DNA of 45,300 nucleotides from Bacillota bacterium (GTDB lineage Bacteria; Bacillota; Clostridia; Acetivibrionales; DSM-1351). How positions within the stretch are numbered: the first letter of the stretch is position 1; every line of letters begins with the position of its first letter. Location: assembly GCA_023433945.1 (NCBI GenBank), contig JAEYTP010000144.1, positions 1-45,300 on the forward strand. Reading direction: 5' to 3'. Position numbers and translations under genes: made by a program. The notes below the pieces were generated by a model. The model did no database searches, had not been told where the DNA came from, and saw nothing but the letters and a program-made list of their open reading frames with translations. This document shows positions 1-8,123 of this stretch, piece by piece.

Positions 1-1576
1 CTCCAAGATCCTTTAATGTCTTTTCTGACTGATAAACAGCTGAATCAGCTTGATTTCTCACGTCTATTTCTTCTTTTCTCTTCTTATCTTCTGCTGCAAA
101 CTGTTCAGCTTCTTTTACAGCCTTGTCAATATCTGCATCTGAAAGGTTTGTTGAAGCAGTGATTGTAATCTTCTGCTCGTTTCCAGTTCCAAGGTCCTTA
201 GCGGATACATGAACTATACCGTTAGGGTCAATATCAAAGGATACTTCTATTTGAGGTACTCCTCTTGGTGCTGGTGGAATACCAGTGAGCTGGAATCTTC
301 CAAGTGTCTTATTATATTGAGCCATTTCTCTTTCACCCTGCAGAACATGGATTTCAACGCTTGTTTGTCCGTCTGCAGCAGTTGAGAATACCTGCTTCTT
401 GTTTACAGGAATTGTAGTATTTCTCTCAATAATCTTAGTACATACACCGCCTAGAGTTTCAATACCAAGTGATAGTGGTGTTACATCGAGGAGCAATAAG
501 CCCTTCACGTCACCAACTAAAACACCTGCTTGAATAGCGGCACCAACAGCAACACATTCATCAGGATTGATACCTTTGAATGGATCCTTGCCAAGGTACT
601 TCTTAACTGCTTCTTGAACTGCTGGAATTCTTGTAGAACCACCAACCATCAAAATCTTATCTATCTTATCAGGAGTAAGCCCAGCATCTTGCATAGCCTG
701 TCTTGTTGGGCCCATAGTCTTTTCAACTAAATCAGCAGTGATTTCATCAAACTTAGCTCTAGTTAAAGTAACATCCATGTGCTTTGGTCCTGAAGCATCT
801 GCAGTAATAAATGGAAGATTAATGTTGGATGAAGTTACACCTGATAACTCAATCTTAGCTTTTTCAGCTGCTTCCTTCAATCTCTGCATAGCTTGTTTAT
901 CATTTGAAAGATCCATTCCGTTTTCTCTCTTGAATGTATCTACCAAGTAATCGATAATTCTTTGGTCGAAGTCATCTCCACCAAGCTTGTTATTACCGTG
1001 TGTAGCAAGAACTTCAAATACTCCGTCACCAATTTCAAGAATTGATACGTCAAATGTTCCTCCACCTAAGTCATAGACCATAATCTTCTGGTCATGTTCT
1101 TTATCAAGTCCATATGCAAGTGCTGCTGCGGTTGGTTCATTTATAATTCTAAGTACTTCAAGTCCTGCAATCTTACCAGCATCCTTTGTTGCCTGTCTCT
1201 GAGCATCTGAGAAATAAGCAGGCACAGTGATAACTGCCTGAGTTATTGTTTCACCAAGATACGCCTCAGCATCAGCCTTGAGCTTCTGAAGCACCATAGC
1301 TGATATTTCTTGAGGAGAGTAACTCTTGCCATCAATATCAACCTTTCTGCTTGTACCCATATCTCTCTTTATAGAGATAACAGTTCTTTCTGGATTTGTT
1401 ACTGATTGTCTTTTTGCAACCTGACCAACCATTCTCTCTCCAGTCTTTGAGAATGCAACAACTGATGGAGTTGTTCTATTACCTTCTGCATTTGCTATTA
1501 CTACTGGTTCTCCACCTTCCATAACAGCTACACATGAATTTGTGGTACCTAAATCTATACCTATTACTTTTGCCAT
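1..1576 (-). CDS. dnaK: Chaperone protein DnaK (Hsp70), C-terminus cut by window edge
   Basis: ATP-dependent cytosolic Hsp70 chaperone that works with GrpE and DnaJ. The reading frame begins MAKVIGIDLGTTNSCVAV, the invariant Hsp70 phosphate-binding start, and stays open to base 1, giving about 525 residues. The family is usually about 610 residues, so roughly 90 residues of the helical lid lie outside the window. The last visible residues include DVRNQADSAVYQSEKTLKDL, typical of the lid. The ATG at 1574-1576 follows an AGGAGGG Shine-Dalgarno. It is the last visible gene of the hrcA-grpE-dnaK operon, so CIRCE/HrcA control upstream of hrcA should apply. The gap to grpE is 167 nt and contains a short direct repeat. 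Confidence 0.98.
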   Translation of the reverse strand, partial: MAKVIGIDLGTTNSCVAVMEGGEPVVIANAEGNRTTPSVVAFSKTGERMVGQVAKRQSVTNPERTVISIKRDMGTSRKVDIDGKSYSPQEISAMVLQKLKADAEAYLGETITQAVITVPAYFSDAQRQATKDAGKIAGLEVLRIINEPTAAALAYGLDKEHDQKIMVYDLGGGTFDVSILEIGDGVFEVLATHGNNKLGGDDFDQRIIDYLVDTFKRENGMDLSNDKQAMQRLKEAAEKAKIELSGVTSSNINLPFITADASGPKHMDVTLTRAKFDEITADLVEKTMGPTRQAMQDAGLTPDKIDKILMVGGSTRIPAVQEAVKKYLGKDPFKGINPDECVAVGAAIQAGVLVGDVKGLLLLDVTPLSLGIETLGGVCTKIIERNTTIPVNKKQVFSTAADGQTSVEIHVLQGEREMAQYNKTLGRFQLTGIPPAPRGVPQIEVSFDIDPNGIVHVSAKDLGTGNEQKITITASTNLSDADIDKAVKEAEQFAAEDKKRKEEIDVRNQADSAVYQSEKTLKDLG

Positions 1577-1701
1577 TGACTAAACCCTCCTACTAATCAT
1601 TAATGTACTATTTATTAAAATTACCTATTTATAAATATTTAAGTTATATACTTATTTAAACTGTATTCCAGTTTACCTCTTTTAATACGATATATCCTGT
1701 T

Positions 1702-1743
1702 TAGTTTGCCTATTTTTCAGCAAGCCTAGTTTGCCTATTTTTT
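1702..1743. repeat. Direct repeat abutting the grpE stop codon
   Basis: TAGTTTGCCTATTTTT occurs at 1702-1717 and again at 1727-1743, a period of 25 bp, ending directly at the grpE stop codon. It lies in the 167-nt grpE-dnaK spacer. No terminator-like hairpin was seen here. It is one of several short tandem repeats just downstream of stop codons in this window. Confidence 0.7.
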
Positions 1744-2301
1744 CTAATTAACTACCTTAACCATACTATGTCGAACAACTTTGCCCTTTATAGTATAACC
1801 CTTCTGAAATTCTTCAATTACCAGATTTTCACCCTGCTCATCATCATTTATATGCATCACAGCGTTGTGCAATTCAGGATCAAAGTTATTTCCCACTGCA
1901 GGAATCGCCTCTACTCCCATTTTTTCAAGACATTCGTTAAGTTGTCTCATAACCATCTCAACGCCGTCCTTGAGAGGATTGTTTTCTTCGTTTTCAACAG
2001 CCTTTAGAGCTCTCTCGAGGTTATCTACTACTGGTAAAAATGCACCTACTGTATTGGCTGAGGCATCCAAATAAATAGCTTCTTTTTCTTTCTGCGTTCT
2101 CTTTTTATAATTTTCAAACTCTGCTGCTGTCCTCTGCGCTAATGCCATGCAGTCCTCATATTGCTTACACTTTTCATCAAGCTTCTTTTGGAGCTCCTCA
2201 ACTTCTGCAGAGGAATTTGAACAATCGCAGCACTCTTCATTTTCTATTTTAGTTTCATTCTCAATGTCAAGCTCTTCTTTGGAATTTTTATCTTTCTTCA
2301 T
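1744..2301 (-). CDS. grpE: Nucleotide exchange factor GrpE
   Basis: GrpE releases ADP from DnaK. The protein has 185 residues, normal for the family. It has a highly acidic, Lys/Glu-rich N-terminal tail (about 1-35), a long coiled coil (about 35-90, with AAEFENYKKRTQKEK, a GrpE hallmark), and a C-terminal beta domain ending in YTIKGKVVRHSMVKVV, which matches the family signature for the region that contacts DnaK. The gene lies 30 nt downstream of hrcA and upstream of dnaK in the standard Firmicutes heat-shock order. The AAGGAGG sequence upstream is about 14 nt from the ATG, a longer spacing than usual. Confidence 0.97.
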   Translation of the reverse strand: MKKDKNSKEELDIENETKIENEECCDCSNSSAEVEELQKKLDEKCKQYEDCMALAQRTAAEFENYKKRTQKEKEAIYLDASANTVGAFLPVVDNLERALKAVENEENNPLKDGVEMVMRQLNECLEKMGVEAIPAVGNNFDPELHNAVMHINDDEQGENLVIEEFQKGYTIKGKVVRHSMVKVVN

Positions 2302-2331
2302 TTTTGTGTTAACTACCTCCTTGTTAATGTA

Positions 2332-3387
2332 CTATCCGTCTCCCAGAAGTCTTAGAATCTCCTGGTTGATTTTGTTTCTAATATAATTCATTGAAGCCAC
2401 TACTTTGGAATAATCCATGCGTGTCGGTCCTATTATACCAATAGTACCAATTACATGATCACCCACAGAATATGCTGTCGTTACAAGACTGCAATCCTTA
2501 ATGCCTTCAACTATATTCTCGTTTCCAATCTGTATTACTACATCATTCCCATTGACAATATTATTGATGTTATTAAACAATATTTCTGAAACAAAGCGTT
2601 TTTCATCCAGTATATTTAGAAACTCACGAGCCTTTTGAACTTCCTTGAACTCAGGAAAATTCAATATATTTGTAGCTCCTTCAAGATACACTTCCGGACG
2701 GTCAATAGTTCTAACCAGATCCTCAATCCCATCCATAATAGGAATAATTACTTCCTCTGGTGCAGAAAAGATCTTGTAAAACTCACCATTACCAATAGCC
2801 TTGCTGAGCATCTCAAGAGTAAAGCCTCTCAAACCTTCATTGAGCATATTTGATATCTGAATCAAAAAATCAGGAGTAACTTGCTCAGGTACGCGCACAA
2901 GGTTATTTCTAACAACATTTGCGTCGGTAACTACTATTACCAATGCTTTTCCTGGCTCAATAGGTACTACCTGTACTGCTTTTATAACACTCTTCTTCAT
3001 CTGAGGAGTAGCAGCTAATGATGTATACTTTGTGAATCTGGACATAACTGCTGAGGCATTTCTAATTATCTGACTCAATTCATTTATCCTAATGTCCATT
3101 TCACTTTTTATTTTCTCAACTTCTTTTTCAGATAATTCATTAATTTTCATCAGCTGGTCAACATATAGTCTGTATCCTTTATCAGAAGGAACTCTACCGG
3201 CTGATGTATGAGGTTGCTCCAAAAATCCCATCTCCTCAAGGTCAGCCATTTCATTTCTAATGGTAGCTGAACTTAAGCCAAGCTCGTGTTTCTTAGCAAT
3301 AGTTCTCGAACCAACCGGCTCAGCAGTATTAATGTAGTCATCTATAATAGCTTGTAGTATTCTAAGTTTTCTATCATCAAGTAACAC
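2332..3387 (-). CDS. hrcA: Heat-inducible transcription repressor HrcA
   Basis: HrcA represses class I heat-shock genes by binding CIRCE, with activity tuned by GroEL in the known family. The protein has 351 residues, the usual size. An N-terminal winged helix (about 1-75) contains GSRTIAKKHELGLSSATIRN followed by LEQPHTSAGRVPSDKGYR, both strongly conserved HrcA motifs. A GAF-like and dimerisation region follows, with IGPTRMDYSKV near the C-terminus. Translation starts with GTG at 3385-3387 behind GAGGTGATAAC. It is the first gene of the operon, and the perfect CIRCE in its promoter region implies autoregulation. Confidence 0.97.
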   Translation of the reverse strand: MLLDDRKLRILQAIIDDYINTAEPVGSRTIAKKHELGLSSATIRNEMADLEEMGFLEQPHTSAGRVPSDKGYRLYVDQLMKINELSEKEVEKIKSEMDIRINELSQIIRNASAVMSRFTKYTSLAATPQMKKSVIKAVQVVPIEPGKALVIVVTDANVVRNNLVRVPEQVTPDFLIQISNMLNEGLRGFTLEMLSKAIGNGEFYKIFSAPEEVIIPIMDGIEDLVRTIDRPEVYLEGATNILNFPEFKEVQKAREFLNILDEKRFVSEILFNNINNIVNGNDVVIQIGNENIVEGIKDCSLVTTAYSVGDHVIGTIGIIGPTRMDYSKVVASMNYIRNKINQEILRLLGDG

Positions 3388-3408
3388 GTTATCACCTCAC
3401 TTTTATTG

Positions 3409-3435
3409 TTAGCACTCTATTAAGTTGAGTGCTAA
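3409..3435 (-). promoter_or_regulatory. CIRCE operator (HrcA binding site)
   Basis: TTAGCACTC (3409-3417), a 9-bp spacer and GAGTGCTAA (3427-3435) match the CIRCE consensus without a mismatch. The site lies immediately downstream of the -10 box, at the predicted transcription start, and 21 bp upstream of the hrcA start codon. Bound HrcA would therefore block initiation. Confidence 0.97.
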
Positions 3436-3442
3436 TATAATT

Positions 3443-3471
3443 AATATATCCCTCGCTTTATTATTTGTCAA
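3443..3471 (-). promoter_or_regulatory. Promoter of the hrcA-grpE-dnaK operon
   Basis: Reading the minus strand, TTGACA (3471-3466), a 17-nt spacer and TATATT (3448-3443) form a near-consensus vegetative sigma promoter. Transcription would begin at about 3436, at the edge of CIRCE. Confidence 0.88.
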
Positions 3472-3513
3472 GTATTTTTCATTTAATATTTACACTCTAT
3501 TCATAAACACATA

Positions 3514-3547
3514 AAAATGCCGCCAGCACTTGTACTGACGGCATTTT
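3514..3547 (-). terminator. Rho-independent terminator after the 3596-4720 membrane protein gene
   Basis: A 13-bp stem (AAAATGCCGCCAG paired with CTGACGGCATTTT, one G-U wobble in the minus-strand RNA) encloses an 8-nt loop, and the stem ends in a T-run on the minus strand. It separates the upstream gene from the heat-shock operon. Confidence 0.88.
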
Positions 3548-3595
3548 ATTGTCGAAAGATTTCATATTATTTCAGGATTGTTATCGATATTTTCC

Positions 3596-4720
3596 TTATT
3601 TGTTTTCAGTGCTATTACCATCTTGTTGACTATCTGTTGCAGCGCTACTGTCATCTTGTTGACTATCTTTTGCAGCGCTATTGTCATCTTGTTGACTATC
3701 TGTTGTAGCACTATTGTCATCCGTTTGAACATCAACTTTATAGCTATTATCAACTTCACTAGTAACGTTGTCATTGTCTCTAACTTCATCTTTTGAAGCT
3801 TGCATGTTATTTGCAGCTCCTTGATTTAAATTTGAATATTTGTTAAGGGCTTGTTGATTTATATAGATATTATTCATTGAGCCTGCATTCTGCATATCCA
3901 AAATAACTGGTCTTCCAGTTCTTGCTCTATACACCTGGAAGTAGTAAACAATAAGTACAAATGAAGATAAAGCGGAAACTCCTCCAGCAGCCATAGTACC
4001 TAGTACTGGAATCCAGGAAAAGAACATAGATGCTACCCCTGTACATAAAGATACCAAGAGCATAATTCCAAATACTCTCCAGAAAGTTCCTTTTATAGCT
4101 TTTAAGCAGTACTTTAACCCTTGAATTATTCCACAATCCTCTGTACAAACCGCTGGGAACCACATTCCACATGCAGCACTGTACAAGAGCAGTACAAATA
4201 GATATCCAATAAAAGAAACAAATAGCAACATTATTCCTAGCGGTAGAACCGATATCATAAGGAAAACGCTTAATGCCATAAATATAGCAAATACAATGAG
4301 AATACCTAGTACAAACACAACATTCATTAGAAGAAAGAGCACATATCTTCCAACAAACTTTGACATACTTGGCATAACATCCTTTAGTGATGCACTGCCG
4401 GTCTTAAGCTTCTTTGAAACCATTCCATAAGTAGCAGGAGTAAATATAATTGTAAGCACCAAGGTTATTGCCAAAGCTATAATAATGCTGAGTAGAAACG
4501 GCATTCCATAGATGTCAACAATAAAGTCTAAACCTGGAACAAAGTTGGGGTTTGCAGTCATCTGATCAATTATTTTCTCAATCTGACCCAAATAATTAAC
4601 CATGAAAAACATACTACCTATTCCAATTATTATATTAGGAATAACGTATACAAATAAAAGAGGCAAACATAAAATAAAGTTCTTGAAAGTAAATTTTAAA
4701 GCATTCTCTAAAAATTTCAT
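3596..4720 (-). CDS. Integral membrane protein with acidic tandem-repeat tail
   Basis: I do not recognise a specific family. Residues about 1-265 are strongly hydrophobic with five or six predicted membrane segments, for example FILCLPLLFVYVIPNIIIG near the N-terminus. The layout resembles generic multi-pass proteins found beside stress or transport genes. The last 90 residues or so are hydrophilic, rich in Asp, Ser, Asn and Gln. They end in an 11-residue repeat (DSQQDDNSAAK, DSQQDDSSAAT, DSQQDGNSTEN) encoded by near-identical 33-bp units. The tail is probably disordered. The gene is monocistronic by appearance, with its own terminator. The ATG at 4718-4720 has only a distant GGAAGG, so the start is moderately sure. 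Confidence 0.8.
   Translation of the reverse strand: MKFLENALKFTFKNFILCLPLLFVYVIPNIIIGIGSMFFMVNYLGQIEKIIDQMTANPNFVPGLDFIVDIYGMPFLLSIIIALAITLVLTIIFTPATYGMVSKKLKTGSASLKDVMPSMSKFVGRYVLFLLMNVVFVLGILIVFAIFMALSVFLMISVLPLGIMLLFVSFIGYLFVLLLYSAACGMWFPAVCTEDCGIIQGLKYCLKAIKGTFWRVFGIMLLVSLCTGVASMFFSWIPVLGTMAAGGVSALSSFVLIVYYFQVYRARTGRPVILDMQNAGSMNNIYINQQALNKYSNLNQGAANNMQASKDEVRDNDNVTSEVDNSYKVDVQTDDNSATTDSQQDDNSAAKDSQQDDSSAATDSQQDGNSTENK
3607..3722. repeat. 33-bp in-frame tandem repeats in the membrane protein gene
   Basis: Three near-identical 33-bp units begin at 3624, 3657 and 3690, each starting GTTGACTATCT, with a diverged partial copy at 3607-3623. Each encodes one 11-residue Asp/Ser/Gln-rich repeat, so changes in copy number would keep the reading frame. 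Confidence 0.9.
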
Positions 4721-4778
4721 CTTAACAGCTTCATCCTTCCAAATTATATTTTTACTAATAATATATTACTAATATTCT

Positions 4779-5612
4779 TTACTTTTGTCTGATTTTTACG
4801 TAATTAGATAGCATTTCATTATAACCATGCATCATATGTCTTACTACGTCATTGTTGGATGAATCTAACATCAAGTCATCAATTTGAGCAATAGGAAGGA
4901 CGTTAATAGATGTTCCGGTAATAAAAGCAGCATCAACCTTGTTCAAGGTATCAAGTCCAATTAACGTTTCGATCAGTTCATATCCAAGGTTTTTACATAC
5001 GTCAAGAACATATTGGCGAGTAATACCTTTCAATACGTAATCGCCTGGCGCTGTATAGATGCGTTTTCCTATAACAAAGAAAGCATTTGATTTACTGCCC
5101 TCTGTTATCCTACAATCATCAACTAGCAACACTTCAAAACAGTCATTTTCATCAAATATTTTCTTAACAGTTTCCTTATACTCATAATTTATCATTTTGA
5201 TATTAGGATTATTTCTCTTAACGTTTGCAAGGCAGCACTTTATCCCCTTATCGTATTGCTCCTGTGGAGGATAATAGAATTTGTTTATGAATAAAATGCA
5301 TTTTTGAACCTCTTGAGCTTTCACCAGTACTATAACCTTAATGTTGCATACTTCATAATTATTCAATTTGCATACTTCGGATATTTGTTCCCTAAGTTGG
5401 GTCTTTGTAATTTCAAGTTCTCTTCCACCCATCTGAATTGAGTTAGATAGCCTTGCATAATGTTCTTCACAAAATAAAGGTACTTTGTCAATAATCCTTA
5501 TTACTTCATAGTAAGCTTTATAATCCTCATTTTCGTACATTGAAAGATTTTTAGAATCAATAATTTCACCATTTAATAAACTTATTTTTCCTATATTCTC
5601 ATTAAAAAGCAT
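4779..5612 (-). CDS. Class-IV PLP-dependent aminotransferase (BCAT / aminodeoxychorismate lyase-like)
   Basis: Fold-type IV PLP enzyme of 277 residues. Visible landmarks are HYARL (R54, equivalent to the BCAT phosphate-side arginine region), IKMINYEYK with K139 as the likely Schiff-base lysine, RITEGSKSNAFFV (E171-N176, the family's PLP-ring signature) and LKGITRQYVLD. Members act on branched-chain amino acids, D-amino acids or aminodeoxychorismate. Residues that set the substrate are not decisive here, and no pabA or pabB lies nearby, so I leave the substrate open. The start has AAGGGG about 8 nt upstream. Stop and start spacing suggest a stand-alone gene. Confidence 0.88.
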   Translation of the reverse strand: MLFNENIGKISLLNGEIIDSKNLSMYENEDYKAYYEVIRIIDKVPLFCEEHYARLSNSIQMGGRELEITKTQLREQISEVCKLNNYEVCNIKVIVLVKAQEVQKCILFINKFYYPPQEQYDKGIKCCLANVKRNNPNIKMINYEYKETVKKIFDENDCFEVLLVDDCRITEGSKSNAFFVIGKRIYTAPGDYVLKGITRQYVLDVCKNLGYELIETLIGLDTLNKVDAAFITGTSINVLPIAQIDDLMLDSSNNDVVRHMMHGYNEMLSNYVKIRQK

Positions 5613-5647
5613 AAATATCCCCTTTTAATTAATCAAATCATTTAGTA

Positions 5648-5785
5648 TTAATATGTTTCATCAAGTACAATGTTTTTACTATGTGTTAATGTGTTTCTTC
5701 AAGTACAGTGTTCTTATTACAGGTTAATGTTTCATCAAGTACAATATTTTATTATGTTCTAATCTATTTCATCAAGTGATAAATT
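5648..5785. repeat. About 38-bp tandem repeats spanning the yfbR 3' end
   Basis: Three intergenic copies (about 5648-5683, 5686-5723, 5724-5759), each with the core TTTC(A/T)TCAAGTACA, are followed by a fourth, diverged copy at 5760-5785. The fourth copy is the last nine or so codons of the yfbR-like gene (TTTCATCAAGTGAT). The array fills almost the whole gap between yfbR and the aminotransferase gene. Confidence 0.85.
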
Positions 5786-6349
5786 GAAGCTAGGCATAAA
5801 TCGTTCCATGAAGAAGTTTACTTCCTCTAGCTCTATTTTATTAATAGATTCCAAAATAGTATCACTTGCTTTTTTAAACTCGTTATTCCCCGCCTTTACT
5901 TCCTCAATACACTTAATGTAAGCAGAAATTCTGTCAGCAGCCTTAACCAGCTTCCAACCATCTAAATCGTCTGGATTTTTAAAAAATAGAGAATAATATT
6001 CATCTGCCATTTCTTCTGGGAGCATAGAAATGAGCTTTTCTTTTGAAATATCCTCAATATCTTTATATACTTTACTTATTTGAGGGTTGTAGTATTTTAT
6101 AGGTGTTGGCATATCTCCTGTAATTATTTCATTACAATCATGAAACATAGCGAGCACAGCAACTCTCTCCGGATTTATTTCTCCATGAAAATATGTATTC
6201 CTTATTACAGCGAGTCCGTGTGCTATAAGAGCAACCTGAAGACTGTGTTCCTGTATATTCTCAGTATAGGTATTTCTCATCAATCCCCATCTATTAATAT
6301 ATTTCATTCTTGATAAGAAGGCAAAGAAATTAAAATTATCCTGACTCAT
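5759..6349 (-). CDS. yfbR: YfbR-like 5'-deoxynucleotidase (HD domain)
   Basis: HD-domain phosphohydrolase that removes phosphate from deoxyribonucleoside 5'-monophosphates in the characterised E. coli homologue. The 196-residue protein aligns end to end with that family from memory: LSRMKYINRWGLMRNTYTEN, EHSLQVALIAHGLA, MFHDCNEIITGDMPTPIKYY, KAADRISAYIKCIEE and FMPSFNLSLDEI. Metal ligands are H35, H70, D71 and D139. The GGAG ribosome site sits 6 nt before the ATG. It lies next to a dGTPase-like gene, 65 nt upstream, which suggests a shared role in deoxynucleotide turnover. Confidence 0.95.
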   Translation of the reverse strand: MSQDNFNFFAFLSRMKYINRWGLMRNTYTENIQEHSLQVALIAHGLAVIRNTYFHGEINPERVAVLAMFHDCNEIITGDMPTPIKYYNPQISKVYKDIEDISKEKLISMLPEEMADEYYSLFFKNPDDLDGWKLVKAADRISAYIKCIEEVKAGNNEFKKASDTILESINKIELEEVNFFMERFMPSFNLSLDEID

Positions 6350-6414
6350 AATTGCTCCTTTCTTTTATTAGTATTATAACTTACACATTCGCAATAGACT
6401 ATACTTATCTTTTA

Positions 6415-7560
6415 TTATAGCCAATATATTTCTTCAAAACAATTTTGAGCAAACGAGTCGGTCATACCCGCAAGAAAATCAATTGCCTTTTGTGCATCTG
6501 ACTCATTTTTGTCATAATCCTTATCAATAATATAGTTATAAAACATCCTGTATACCTTTTTATCACTGGTTTTAAGCTTTTCAAAATCCTCCAAACTGTT
6601 TAGCAAGCTTACAAAAAGACCTTCTATTGTTGTCTGAGCTATCTTTTCATATCTGGTTATTTTATCGGCCTTATATATAAGTCTTACATTTTCATTAATG
6701 AGCTTTTCGAGTGCCTCACCCTTTTCCTTACTAAGCTGGATACAGTCTTTTTCATAACTATTTTCCACCAAATCTATAACTAAGGTGTTAATTATTTCTC
6801 CATTTGTATTTCCAAGTTCATTTCTAATATTTTTATCAATATCCTGCATATCCATTAGCTTAACACGTACAGCGTCCTCAATGTCTCTTCCTACATACGC
6901 AATCTTGTCAACTAATCTAACAATACATGCTTCAAGAGAATACGGCAATGCCCCTCTCTTTTTAATCCCTATAAGGCTCTGAGGTGTCTTGCTTGTATCG
7001 CGAGTGAGCTTATATTCGTTATATCTTTCACCACAGTGCGAAACAATACCATCCTTTACCTCAAAGGTAAGATTAAGACCACATTTTTCATCTATTTTTT
7101 CCTTGGATAATCTAGTAGCAAGGCGCTCAACAACACGAAGACTATGCAGTTCGTGCTGAAAGCTCCAGTCAGGGTTTATATTCTTCATACACTGATTCAA
7201 TACACGTTCTCCACTATGTCCAAACGGAGCATGACCTAAATCATGACCCAATGCAATAGCATATGTCAAGTCTTGATTCATTTTGAGGGTTCGAGCAATA
7301 GTAACTGCGATGGAACCGACATTTAAAACATGCTCCATTCTAGTGCAAATATGATCATTCTTGGCATTGAAAAAAACCTGAGTTTTATGTCTAAGTCTTC
7401 TGAATTCCATTGAATGTAAAATTCTGTTTGCATCCCGCTCATATTCAGTTCGGATAGGACATTTGTCTTCACTTATTAACCTTCCAAAAGAGTTGCTACT
7501 TTTTGCAGCAAAAGGACTTAGGCTACCTTCTTGTTCTTCCCTCAATTGCCTCCATTGCAT
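6415..7560 (-). CDS. dgt: Deoxyguanosinetriphosphate triphosphohydrolase-like protein (dNTPase)
   Basis: HD-domain dNTP triphosphohydrolase, which cleaves a dNTP to deoxynucleoside and triphosphate. The 381-residue protein carries YERDANRILHSMEFRRLRHKTQVF, TRMEHVLNV (H77), ALGHDLGHAPFGHSGE (H106, D107) and RLVDKIAYVGRDIEDA (D218), the full HD ligand set and conserved surroundings of the type-2 dGTPase-like group. I chose the ATG at 7558-7560 because GGGGGGAG lies 6 nt upstream. A start 24 nt earlier would put that ribosome site inside the gene. Substrate range within the group varies, so the exact dNTP is inference. The region upstream is repeat-rich. Confidence 0.94.
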   Translation of the reverse strand: MQWRQLREEQEGSLSPFAAKSSNSFGRLISEDKCPIRTEYERDANRILHSMEFRRLRHKTQVFFNAKNDHICTRMEHVLNVGSIAVTIARTLKMNQDLTYAIALGHDLGHAPFGHSGERVLNQCMKNINPDWSFQHELHSLRVVERLATRLSKEKIDEKCGLNLTFEVKDGIVSHCGERYNEYKLTRDTSKTPQSLIGIKKRGALPYSLEACIVRLVDKIAYVGRDIEDAVRVKLMDMQDIDKNIRNELGNTNGEIINTLVIDLVENSYEKDCIQLSKEKGEALEKLINENVRLIYKADKITRYEKIAQTTIEGLFVSLLNSLEDFEKLKTSDKKVYRMFYNYIIDKDYDKNESDAQKAIDFLAGMTDSFAQNCFEEIYWL

Positions 7561-7646
7561 GATACTCCCCCCATGAAAATTCAAACTAAAATCATATATT
7601 TTAAATATACCATAATTTTGTTATATAGGAAGCATTATTCTTGTAT

Positions 7647-7808
7647 TAGATAAATTTGACGACATATATCGCTTTACTTTACTTGACTAGATAAATTTGA
7701 TGACATATATCGCTTTACTTTTCTTGACTATATAAATTTGATGACATATATCGCTTTACTTTTCTTGACTATATAAATTTGAGACATATATACTTTACCT
7801 TTCTTGAG
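7647..7808. repeat. 41-bp tandem repeat array, four copies
   Basis: Units begin at 7647, 7688, 7729 and 7770, exactly 41 bp apart. The unit contains ATAAATTTGATGACATATAT followed by CGCTTTACTTTTCTTGAC. The second and third units are almost identical, and the fourth has lost a few bases. There are no unique spacers, so this is a head-to-tail array and not a CRISPR. Confidence 0.95.
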
Positions 7809-7912
7809 CTTAAATTAAAAATATTTTGTGTTACCTTAAATGACATTTAGAATACTATATAAGTAAATGTATTTTATAAAAAATTATATAAATTAGTCTA
7901 AATATCAATTTT

Positions 7913-8085
7913 AAGCTAAAATTATGAAGTATCTATATATAAGCTATAGTAATGAAGTATATATTTAATAGCATATATAATCCACTGTCTGTATAACGTT
8001 TATAGGCTATAATAATGAATTATATATTTAATAGCTTATATAATTTGCTGTCTGTAAAACGTTTATAAGCTATAATTATGAAGTA
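7913..8085. repeat. 63-bp tandem repeat array
   Basis: Full units start at 7941 and 8004 (AAGCTATAGTAATGAAGTAT, then AGGCTATAATAATGAATTAT), and a partial third starts at 8067. A shorter related copy lies at 7913-7931. The unit ends in CTGTCTGTA-AACGTTTAT. The array runs up to 40 bp before the YdcF-like start codon. Confidence 0.9.
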
Positions 8086-8123
8086 AATATAGGTATAATA
8101 AAAGGAAAAAAGGAGCGGTGAAA

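Larger units (their letters stand above)
7561..8123. other. AT-rich gene-free spacer with two tandem repeat arrays
   Basis: This 563-bp gap lies between divergent dgt and the YdcF-like gene. It holds a 41-bp array and a 63-bp array, listed separately. No credible small gene, RNA gene or terminator was seen. A TATAAT at 8094-8099 could be a -10 box for the plus-strand gene, but I see no matching -35. Confidence 0.7.

Noticed and set aside
3562..3789. Open frames on both strands across the 33-bp repeats, coding for a repetitive hydrophobic peptide
   Set aside because: They are out-of-frame shadows of the repetitive tail of the membrane protein gene and have no ribosome site.
7647..8085. Regularly spaced repeats that could suggest a CRISPR array
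   Set aside because: The units are contiguous head-to-tail copies without unique spacers, the unit length is 41 or 63 bp, and no cas gene is nearby.
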